NCBI GenBank assembly: GCA_043801445.1
Contig: JAZDMB010000045.1
Location: 1-64,000, forward strand
DNA: 64,000 nt
Origin: JAZDFP01 sp043801445
Lineage (GTDB): Bacteria > Planctomycetota > MHYJ01 > JACQXL01
Direction of reading: 5' to 3'
Positions 32,957 to 39,429 of the stretch are shown in pieces. Below the pieces are notes generated by a model. The model saw nothing but the letters and a program-made list of their open reading frames with translations. It did not search any database and had not been told where the DNA came from. The stretch's first letter is position 1; each line of letters begins with the position of its first letter. A program made the position numbers and the translations under genes.

Positions 32957-33445
32957 ATGCACAAAGTATTAGTTGTAATCATTTTAACATCATTAATTTT
33001 AAGCTGCCTCGGTTGTGATAGCAAACCCAATCAAAAACCTTTAGTGCCGCCTAAACCGACCAAAGCGCCTGATTTTACACTCAAAGACCTTACCGGTAAG
33101 GACGTCAAACTATCTGAATTAATCGGTAATAAACCACTGGTTCTGGATTTCTGGGCATCGTGGTGTTTGGAATGCACTGCTAAATTACCTAAACTTATAG
33201 AAATATATAACAACTCCAACAACAAATTCAATCTGGTCGGCATCAATCTTGACCGCTCAGCGGCAGATGCAGAATCCTATGTCAATAAAAGCAACATCAA
33301 AATTATAAACCTTTATGATGAAGATAATAAAGTCAGCAACCTTTATGGAGTTAATAGTATTCCCACGGTGATAATAATCAGCCCTCAGGGAGAAATCATC
33401 AACACCAACGCCTCGCTTGACGAGATCAAATCGCTGTTAAAGTAA
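32957..33445 (+). CDS. TlpA/ResA-like thiol-disulfide lipoprotein
   Basis: A 162-residue predicted lipoprotein (starting MHKVLVVIILTSLILSCLGC; the Cys at residue 20 is the lipobox Cys). The 21 residues upstream in the longer frame are encoded by the preceding inverted repeat and are not expected to be part of the protein. The thioredoxin domain opens with APDFTLKDLTGKDVKLSEL. Its active site is WASWCLECTAKLPK (about residues 68-81) and its cis-Pro loop is GVNSIPTVIIISPQG (about 128-142). It would reduce or isomerise disulfides at the cell surface, receiving electrons from the CcdA-like protein. Its stop overlaps the convergent priA stop by 9 bp. Confidence 0.92.
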   Translation: MHKVLVVIILTSLILSCLGCDSKPNQKPLVPPKPTKAPDFTLKDLTGKDVKLSELIGNKPLVLDFWASWCLECTAKLPKLIEIYNNSNNKFNLVGINLDRSAADAESYVNKSNIKIINLYDEDNKVSNLYGVNSIPTVIIISPQGEIINTNASLDEIKSLLK

Positions 33446-35608
33446 ATTCATCGGGTCGGTCTCTATGGAAACAAACACACCACCTTTGGCATATGGCACC
33501 CTGAATGTCTCTTTAAGGAATTTTTGAATCTGCGATATCTCTTTAATCTTGATAACCAAATGCCAGCGATATTTATTCCTGATTTTGAGAATCGGCGCTG
33601 GGGCAGGTCCTAATATCTCCATATCACCAGATTCTATGAACGAACCCATCTCTCTGGTTATTTTAGAAGATACTCCATCTATTGCCTCTTTGACATGTTC
33701 ATGTTTTCCTGCAGATACAAGAATCCTGATTAAATGCCTGAAAGGCGGATAATTCAATTCATTACGGTATATAAGCTCCTGACGTGCAAACTTCTCATAA
33801 TCGTGTTGTGAGCCGGCAATAATACTATAATGAGTCGGATTGATTGTCTGGACAATCACCCTGCCGCCTTTGGGACCACGTCCGGTCCTGCCCGCGACTT
33901 GCGTAATTAATTGAAATGTCCGTTCGGCTGAACGAAAATCTTTTATATATAATAAAGTATCGGCAGAAACAATTCCCACCAACGTAACATTTGGGAAATC
34001 CAATCCCTTGGCAATCATTTGCGTCCCGACCAGAACATCCGTATCACCGGTATAAAAAGAATGCAAAGCATCTTTATAGGAAAGCCGCTTCTTCATCGCA
34101 TCGCTATCCATTCGGCTGATGGCAATCGGTTCTTTTGTTACGCTTGCGCCTAACTCTAAATTATCCCAGAATCTCTGCAGATGTTCTTCAACCTTTTCAG
34201 TGCCTGTGCCGAAAAGTTTTATATTCTGATAACCGCAATCGGGACAGACGGCAGGCAAATCAAATTTCTCATTGCAATAATGACAGACGGCTTTATCAAA
34301 CTGCTTGTGGTATGTCAGGGCAATCTGGCAGCGCCGGCAGCGCTGGATAAAACCGCAGCGGAAACATTTTATCATCGTCATAAAACCGCGGCGATTAAGA
34401 AATAGTATCACCTGATTACCTGCTAAAATCTCATCGCGAATGTTGAGTTCCAAATTTCTGGAAAGAACCTGAGTGTGTCTCTTAGAGTCAACCTCTTTGA
34501 GCATATCAATAATCTCTACCTTAGGCATCGGTCTTTGGTTAATCCGCTCAGACAAAACAAGCCTTTGATAAAAACCATTAACACTATGGTAATAAGATTC
34601 CAAAGACGGAGTAGCCGAACCTAAAATCACGACAGCGCTCCGATGCTCACGAGCGGAGCGCCCCGTATCCGCTCCGATGCCTTCGGATACGGAGCGTCCC
34701 GATTCACATCGGGGCGAAGGCATCGGGGCGTTTTCTAATCTTGCCCTTTCTATGGCAACTTCTCTGGCGTGATACATCGGTGTATTCTGCTGTTTGAAAC
34801 TCGTTTCGTGTTCCTCGTCAATAACGATAAGACCCAGCCTTTTGACAGGCGCAAAAACGGCTGAACGAGCGCCGATAACCACTGATACCTCGCCATTCCT
34901 GATACGGTGCCACTGCTCCACCCTCTGCTTTTCAGTCAGATGACTATGTAGAACCGCCACCTCATCGCCGAATCGTTCCCTGAACCTCTTAACAGTCTGG
35001 GGCGTCAATGAAATCTCAGGCACCAGCACAATCGTCTGCTTGCCTGCCTCGCGCACCTTTGCCATTGTCTGCAGATATATCTCGGTCTTACCGCTGCCCG
35101 TAACACCATGCAATAAGAACACATTCGGTCGCTCTACGCTATACGCTCCACCCTCTACGCTCCCGATTATCCTATCAAATGCCTCTTTCTGATATAGTGT
35201 TAAAACAAGATGGCCAGTCCTTTCAACCGGCTCAAAGAAAGGGTCCGCTTGAATAACCTGACGTATCTTTCTGGTAGATTTGTTAGGTGATTTTATCTGG
35301 CGGACACCGGCTGGCAAAGCGCATTCAAGCGCCTGACCGAACGAACAAAAATAATAATCAGCTATCCATCTGCAGAGTTTCAGCATCGGCTCGGTTAAAA
35401 GAGGCTCTGCATCTATAACCTCACTAATTTCCTTTATTGCCGGCAGCGATGACGACTCCTGAAATCCGACACAATAACCTATCTTATAGACGTTACCGAA
35501 AAGCACTTTCACCCGGGCGCCGGGTTTCAGGTTTATCAATGACTCCGGAATCTTATAAAGGAAACTCTTATCCAGCGGAATCGGAAAAACTATATCAGCG
35601 TAATTCAT
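33437..35608 (-). CDS. priA: Primosomal protein N' (replication restart helicase PriA)
   Basis: A 723-residue DEAH-type helicase that reloads the replisome at stalled forks. It has a 3' binding domain and Walker A at GVTGSGKTEIYLQ (about residue 168). Walker B is IDEEHETSFKQ (about 262). The LGSATPSLESYY segment and the zinc-binding cluster CFRCGFIQRCRRCQIAL...CHYCNEKF...CPDCG (about 415-460) follow. Motifs QMIAKGLDFPNVTLVG and QVAGRTGRG are intact. Two in-frame palindrome-derived inserts are present: about 30 residues between ARLENAP and VVILGSATPS, and about 13 residues (SVEGGAYSVERPN) before the Walker A segment. Confidence 0.96.
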   Translation of the reverse strand: MNYADIVFPIPLDKSFLYKIPESLINLKPGARVKVLFGNVYKIGYCVGFQESSSLPAIKEISEVIDAEPLLTEPMLKLCRWIADYYFCSFGQALECALPAGVRQIKSPNKSTRKIRQVIQADPFFEPVERTGHLVLTLYQKEAFDRIIGSVEGGAYSVERPNVFLLHGVTGSGKTEIYLQTMAKVREAGKQTIVLVPEISLTPQTVKRFRERFGDEVAVLHSHLTEKQRVEQWHRIRNGEVSVVIGARSAVFAPVKRLGLIVIDEEHETSFKQQNTPMYHAREVAIERARLENAPMPSPRCESGRSVSEGIGADTGRSAREHRSAVVILGSATPSLESYYHSVNGFYQRLVLSERINQRPMPKVEIIDMLKEVDSKRHTQVLSRNLELNIRDEILAGNQVILFLNRRGFMTMIKCFRCGFIQRCRRCQIALTYHKQFDKAVCHYCNEKFDLPAVCPDCGYQNIKLFGTGTEKVEEHLQRFWDNLELGASVTKEPIAISRMDSDAMKKRLSYKDALHSFYTGDTDVLVGTQMIAKGLDFPNVTLVGIVSADTLLYIKDFRSAERTFQLITQVAGRTGRGPKGGRVIVQTINPTHYSIIAGSQHDYEKFARQELIYRNELNYPPFRHLIRILVSAGKHEHVKEAIDGVSSKITREMGSFIESGDMEILGPAPAPILKIRNKYRWHLVIKIKEISQIQKFLKETFRVPYAKGGVFVSIETDPMNLL
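34635..34735. repeat. In-frame palindromic insertion in priA (insert 1)
   Basis: Nested hairpins lie in the coding sequence: GCGCTCCG (34635-34642) with CGGAGCGC (34654-34661), CCGTATCCG (34663-34671) with CGGATACGG (34684-34692), CCGATGCCTTCG (34673-34684) with CGAAGGCATCGG (34715-34726), and CCCGAT (34698-34703) with ATCGGG (34708-34713). The translated residues are Arg/Ser-rich and lie between conserved helicase segments. Confidence 0.8.
35126..35166. repeat. In-frame repeat insertion in priA (insert 2)
   Basis: Tandem phrases CTCTACGCT and CTACGCTCC occur next to the Walker A codons. The same phrase, in reverse (AGCGTAGAG), is inserted in the GlcF-like gene at 43291-43370. Confidence 0.6.
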
Positions 35609-35632
35609 AATGAACCCAGTTAATAAAATTCA

Positions 35633-35718
35633 CCACAAAGGCAGAGCTACTGCCTCCCGTAAGGGACTAAGAGCACAAAGGTTATTTATATTCTTTGTGT
35701 CCCTTGTGTCTCTGTGGT
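35633..35718. repeat. CACAAAG-type intergenic hairpin, copy 2
   Basis: CCACAAAGGCAGAGCTACTG on the left and TTCTTTGTGTCCCTTGTGTC...CTGTGG on the right are complementary over their outer parts. Its left arm is interrupted by CAGAGCTACTGCCTCCCGTA, which also occurs at about 15450-15468, suggesting one repeat inside another. Confidence 0.7.
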
Positions 35719-35908
35719 AGAGATTTAATATAATTTTCTATATTATTAAAATAATCTCATATCCGCAATCATTATATTACCAATATTTTCAACCTAAACT
35801 TTAATCTACTATATAGGATGCAGCTATACACGGATAATTTCTATAAGGAGACCACAAAACCAAGAATTAAACACGAATAGCACCACAAAGACACAAAGAG
35901 CACAAAGT

Positions 35909-35952
35909 AAATCCCCCATCCCCCTTTGTCAAAGGGGGAGTAAGGGGGATTT
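35909..35952. repeat. Long palindrome AAATCCCCC-type
   Basis: AAATCCCCCATCCCCCTTT (35909-35927) is followed by GTC and then AAAGGGGGAGTAAGGGGGATTT (35931-35952), a nearly perfect 19-bp stem. Downstream, CCTGCCCGCCGAAGC with CGGCGCAGGC (35966-35992) forms another palindrome. The rest of the 35609-36025 gap is AT-rich with half copies of other repeats and no gene. Confidence 0.8.
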
Positions 35953-36025
35953 ATAATCTGTGTAACCTGCCCGCCGAAGCCTCGGCGCAGGCTGGTCTGT
36001 GGTTGCAAAATAGCCGTTGATTGTC

Positions 36026-36054
36026 TTGACGAAGGATTAGGGAATATGTATTAT
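36026..36054 (+). promoter_or_regulatory. Promoter immediately upstream of the hairpin-separated cassette region
   Basis: TTGACG (36026-36031) and TATTAT (36049-36054) are spaced by 17 bp. The first boundary hairpin begins 12 bp later, so all of the following co-oriented ORFs could be read from here. Confidence 0.6.
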
Positions 36055-36128
36055 GTCACCATAAAGAATTCGGGGGACGCCAGACCGAATAGTTAGATAA
36101 GATGCCCCCGGAATTACCAAAAAATAAA

Positions 36129-36830
36129 ATGTTTCCTGATAAAATTAAACAAGAAGTTAAAAGAAAATCAGCATTTAGATGTTGTAGATGTCATGAAATT
36201 GGTATAGATGTTCATCATATAATTCCAGAATCTCAAGAAGGGTCTAACGATATTGATAATGCTGCACCGCTTTGTCAAAATTGCCATGATAGATATGGCA
36301 ACAACCCAAGTAAGAGAACTGAAATTAAACAAATGCGAGATTGGTGGTATGAGGTAGTAAAAGAAAAATATTATTCTGCTAAGGAATTTGATCTGTTGGC
36401 TGAATTGGATCAAAAAATAAGTCAATACCATCAGGAAGATAAACAATGCTTGAAATCTATCAATAAAACATTAGAAGAATTATCGAAGATATCAATACCT
36501 AAATTAGAGAATTCAAAGGAAGAAATCAGACATAAAATAACAGAAATCATTAATTTGGGTAGTACTAATCCATGTTCTACTACATTCGGCTTGACAAGAA
36601 GAAAATTTTATTGTCCATTCTGTAGTAAGGATATAACATTAGAACTAGAAGCAGAAAAACCTGGAATTACGAGTACAAGAGATAATTATCTTTCTAATGT
36701 CTTAGGTATAAGTACAAATGTAGTCGTAAATTCAGCATTAGGAATAGGTAGAAGTGATCCAGAGATATTAGTAACATGTCCATATTGTAATAATAAGTTT
36801 AATATTAATAATGCTAAATATTTACCATAA
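36129..36830 (+). CDS. HNH endonuclease-type protein
   Basis: A 233-residue protein. CRCHEIGIDVHHIIPESQEG...DNAAPLCQNCHDRYG (about residues 15-60) is a clear ββα-metal HNH site with two flanking CxxC pairs. A coiled coil spans about residues 95-145. The C-terminal half has zinc-ribbon-like CPFC (about 162-165) and CPYC (about 217-220). The start at MFPDKIKQEVKRKSAF is preferred over the upstream ATG (36102), since the intervening codons are part of the boundary palindrome. HNH proteins with such tails act as restriction or homing-type nucleases; a defence role is inference. It is the first ORF of the cassette region. Confidence 0.87.
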   Translation: MFPDKIKQEVKRKSAFRCCRCHEIGIDVHHIIPESQEGSNDIDNAAPLCQNCHDRYGNNPSKRTEIKQMRDWWYEVVKEKYYSAKEFDLLAELDQKISQYHQEDKQCLKSINKTLEELSKISIPKLENSKEEIRHKITEIINLGSTNPCSTTFGLTRRKFYCPFCSKDITLELEAEKPGITSTRDNYLSNVLGISTNVVVNSALGIGRSDPEILVTCPYCNNKFNINNAKYLP

Positions 36831-36881
36831 GGAAATTCGGGAGACGCAATACCGAATTAGTATTCTGTCTCCAGAATCAAG

Positions 36882-37244
36882 ATGATAAGCAAACTAATAT
36901 CACAATTTGGTAATCAACAAAAAGGAGGAAAAGACAAAGAATCCACCTTCACTAAAATGATGGCAATTATTTTGACACCATACGAGTTTCTATGTGAATT
37001 CTGGTGGACAAAGCTGATATTCTGCTCTTTAGTGATTGTCTTTTTTTGTTTTCGTTCCGCGACTCCCAATTGGACCAGCTGGTTATTTTTTATTATTTTC
37101 TTTGTTTGTTTTGTACCGCCCGTGTGTGTGTTGGGTGTGGTATTCATCTGGGGATTCATACTTCTATGCTGGAGTATAATTGGAGAGGCTTGGATAGCAA
37201 GAAAGGAACGACTTGAAAGAGAAAGACGGGAAGACGTGATTTAA
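36882..37244 (+). CDS. Small membrane protein of the cassette region
   Basis: A 120-residue protein with a polar N-terminus (about residues 1-25). Three hydrophobic stretches follow: about 40-58 (FWWTKLIFCSLVIVFFCF), 64-82 (SWLFFIIFFVCFVPPVCV) and 85-103. The C-terminus is Arg/Glu-rich (IARKERLERERREDVI). It is not recognised. It is a lone ORF between two boundary motifs and follows the HNH nuclease, so a membrane effector of a two-component defence system is conceivable but unproven. Confidence 0.65.
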   Translation: MISKLISQFGNQQKGGKDKESTFTKMMAIILTPYEFLCEFWWTKLIFCSLVIVFFCFRSATPNWTSWLFFIIFFVCFVPPVCVLGVVFIWGFILLCWSIIGEAWIARKERLERERREDVI

Positions 37245-37396
37245 AATCAATCTCAAGCGGTAATTCGGGGGACGCCCTCCTGCGCTCTTTGAGCTTCGGC
37301 GGTTAAGCCATACTGCACTATACGAAGCGTGACCACGAGCACCTACTGGAACGGAGTGAATAGTTAAGATGTCCACGGAATTATAAATTTTGAACT

Positions 37397-37633
37397 GTGA
37401 GTATTAGAGATGCTATAATCAAGGTTTTATCCGATGCCAAAGGTGAAGATGTACAGTTGCAAGATATATATCGCGGCGTTCATAGAGTCTATAAGGTTTC
37501 AGATTACCAAGAAGAACCAGACCCTAAATACGGACAAAAACTCATAGAACAAGAGATTAGGTCTATCCTTGCAAAATTAAAGAATGAAGGTGCTGTTGAA
37601 CGCCCTGAAAGAGGTTATTATAGAATAAAATAA
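37397..37633 (+). CDS. Winged-helix-like small protein (GTG start)
   Basis: A 78-residue protein that starts at GTG. SIRDAIIKVLSDAKGEDVQLQDIYRGVHRV and EQEIRSILAKLKNEGAVERPERGYYRIK show the helix pattern of a winged-helix domain with the last strand ending in G-x-Y-R-I-K, as in N-terminal domains of Mrr-like restriction proteins. It precedes a NucS-like nuclease by 11 bp, a spacing typical of a translationally coupled regulator/nuclease or split Mrr-like protein. Lacking a domain search I rate the winged-helix call as likely. Confidence 0.8.
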   Translation: MSIRDAIIKVLSDAKGEDVQLQDIYRGVHRVYKVSDYQEEPDPKYGQKLIEQEIRSILAKLKNEGAVERPERGYYRIK

Positions 37634-37644
37634 GGAGATTTTAT

Positions 37645-38310
37645 ATGCCACTACGACAAGTTAAAGCAGGTGATTTTGAGTATGTAGGTAACGGGATATT
37701 CGAACTTAAAGATAATCACAATATTAGGATTGACGCTAGGCGATCAGGGAAGGAAATAAAGGGATCTCTTAAAAGCCAAGAATGTTTCACTAAAAACATA
37801 GGCGGATTTCAATTTCAACTTCGTAACCGAGAAGGATACCCTGGACCACTTAAAAATATTAGCGGAAGAGAAAATCATGTAGGGGAAAATCAGGGAACTC
37901 TACTACCTGCACCTACACTTGAATTAGAGCAACAATTACGAGATTGGCTCGCCCATGAAATAGAGCAAGGGAATATTGAAATTAATGGAGTTAAGATAAA
38001 ACTTTATAAGAGCAGAAACGGAGTAGAATACCCTGCGGGCGATGCCGGAAAGATTGATATTCTGACTACAGATGAACAGGGAAATTTTATAGTATTTGAA
38101 TTAAAATTAAGTAGAGGAACTGTTAATGCGTTAGGACAGATTCAAGGATATATGGGGTGGGTTAAACAAAATCTTGCTCAGAATAAAGAAGTTAGGGGAG
38201 TGATTATTGCCCAAGAGATAGATAACAATTTACGGTATGCCGTAAGTGTCAATCCAAATATAACATTGCTTAAATACAAGTTACATTTTACATTAGAAAA
38301 AGTAAGTTAA
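37645..38310 (+). CDS. NucS/DUF91-like endonuclease
   Basis: A 221-residue protein. Residues about 90-200 show LEQQLRDWLAHEIEQGNI...GVEYPAGDAGKIDILTTDEQGNFIVFELKLSRGTVNALGQIQGYMGWVKQNL, the core of the NucS/EndoMS-type PDDEXK nuclease: catalytic Asp in K-I-D-I-L, Glu-x-Lys in FELK, and the Gln in GQIQGYMGWV. The first 85 residues form a different lead domain, with a FQFQLRNREGYPGPL segment. It is preceded by AAGGAG and coupled to the winged-helix gene. NucS family members cut mismatches or branched DNA, and PDDEXK forms also serve as restriction nucleases. Confidence 0.9.
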   Translation: MPLRQVKAGDFEYVGNGIFELKDNHNIRIDARRSGKEIKGSLKSQECFTKNIGGFQFQLRNREGYPGPLKNISGRENHVGENQGTLLPAPTLELEQQLRDWLAHEIEQGNIEINGVKIKLYKSRNGVEYPAGDAGKIDILTTDEQGNFIVFELKLSRGTVNALGQIQGYMGWVKQNLAQNKEVRGVIIAQEIDNNLRYAVSVNPNITLLKYKLHFTLEKVS

Positions 38311-38362
38311 GATTGGATTAGAATTTGGAATTCGGTGGACGCCATACTAAATTCAATAACAT

Positions 38363-38644
38363 ATGCCTTATCCACACACCTACATCAAACTTACTCCAGA
38401 AGAGAAAAAGAGGATAGAGAAAGAGATAGAACGGCTTACACTTTTGCGCCAGTGGAAGAAACGAAAACCTCTTCAGGTGCTCTACCTCTCAGACCAGAAA
38501 AAGACTTTCAGGGACATTGCCGAATATTTAGGCAAGTCATTTGACACAATTCGCCGTTGGGTCTATCGCTACCGAAAAGACGGATTAGAGGACTTTATTA
38601 GGTGGCTAAGTCGTCCTGGTTTTGGGAAAGGCAGAAGTGTCTGA
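38363..38644 (+). pseudogene. Truncated IS630-type transposase N-terminus (HTH)
   Basis: A 93-residue ORF with ERLTLLRQWKKRKPLQVLYLSDQ and FRDIAEYLGKSFDTIRRWVYRYRKDGLEDFIRWLSRPGFGKG, the winged/helix-turn-helix N-terminus of IS630-like transposases. The DDE catalytic domain is missing. The frame ends in TGA at 38642, exactly within TCTGAAGGTGT, the start of the array-associated repeat (38639-38662), so that element probably interrupted the transposase. It follows the fourth boundary motif. Confidence 0.72.
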
Positions 38645-38715
38645 AGGTGTGCATATATGCATTTTTTGACCTATTTCTAACACCCCTAAAAACACCATAA
38701 ATACACACCTTCATT
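38639..38715. repeat. TCTGAAGGTGT inverted repeat next to array 2
   Basis: GTCTGAAGGTGTGCATAT (38639-38656) and AAATACACACCTTCA (about 38700-38713) are inverted copies. The first, reverse-complemented, is similar to 15592-15620 beside array 1 (AAAAAATG followed by ACACCTTCAGA). Confidence 0.55.
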
Positions 38716-38764
38716 GTCATAACCCCTCATAAAATAAGCACGATACCCTACTCTACCCTACCCC

Positions 38765-39046
38765 CTACCACCTTGCGTTATACCATCTACTACCTTGCGT
38801 TATTCCGTCTACTATCTTGCGTTATTCCCTCTACTACTTTGCGTTATTCTCCCTGCTACCTTGCGTTATTCCGTCTACTACCTTGCGTTATTCCCCCTGC
38901 TACCTTGCGTTATTCCGTCTAATACATTGCGTCTTATCCTCTACTATCTTGTGTTTTATCCTCTACTACCTTGCGTTATACATCCTACTACCTTACGTTA
39001 TTCCGTCTACTATCTTGCGTTATTCCTCCTACTACCCCGTATCCCA
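38765..39046. repeat. 22-bp tandem repeat array 2 (about 13 units)
   Basis: Units of exactly 22 bp, about CTACTACCTTGCGTTATTCC plus 2 bases, follow one another without spacers; the last unit is degenerate. The three overlapping ORFs through it are artefacts of a 22-bp period. It has the same period as array 1 but an unrelated unit sequence. The 39047-39289 remainder has a GCAGAGCAGGGTAGCG palindrome (39100-39145) and no gene. Confidence 0.93.
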
Positions 39047-39291
39047 CTGCCAGAAAATTTACGACTGGATATCCTGCTCGTGCTATTCGCTCTTCTTCGC
39101 CCTGCGTAGCGGGCTTCGCAGAGCAGGGTAGCGCTTCGCAGAGCATAATCAGGCGAGTCTGCTTACAAAAATGTGTAAGAATCCAAAATAAAATAAACCT
39201 TTACCGTTTTTATCCGTTTATATATAATAAGTATTTTTACAGAATTTATAAATTAAACAACAGGATTTAACGGATTTATCAGATTAGGAGG

Positions 39292-39376
39292 AACACGAAT
39301 AGGACGAATACGGCGAATATCACGAATATAATTTCTTATTCGTGTGATTCGTTTAATTCGTGTTATTCGTGTTTTA
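39292..39376. repeat. CGAAT-phrase palindrome upstream of the TonB receptor gene
   Basis: AACACGAATAGGACGAATAC and, after a short loop, TTATTCGTGTGATTCG with repeats of TTCGTGTTATTCGTG form a long imperfect palindrome made of short repeated words. Similar wording occurs at 15500-15545 and 35875. Confidence 0.6.
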
Positions 39377-39429
39377 GAATTATCCGTTTAATCAGTTTAA
39401 TCCCGTTGTTATCTTTGAAATTCCATACG

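Larger units (their letters stand above)
36066..38356 (+). repeat. Four copies of a GAATTCGGGGGACGCC boundary motif delimiting ORF cassettes
   Basis: Boundary copies: 36066-36115 (GAATTCGGGGGACGCC...ATGCCCCCGGAATT), 36832-36877 (GAAATTCGGGAGACGCA...CTGTCTCCAGAATC), 37261-37384 (AATTCGGGGGACGCC...GATGTCCACGGAATT, with a longer centre), and 38328-38356 (GAATTCGGTGGACGCC, right arm not seen). Each full copy is a palindrome with an inner ATACCGAATTAGTT-like segment, and one to two ORFs follow each. The motif resembles REP sequences associated with Y1/RAYT transposases, as far as I recall. No such transposase is encoded here. Confidence 0.8.

Noticed and set aside
36066..38356. Integron
   Set aside because: No tyrosine-recombinase integrase and no attC-like folded sites of the usual form; the boundary resembles REP palindromes instead.
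38795..39270. Three overlapping ORFs in array 2
   Set aside because: Same cause: repetitive, low-complexity translations with a 22-residue period.
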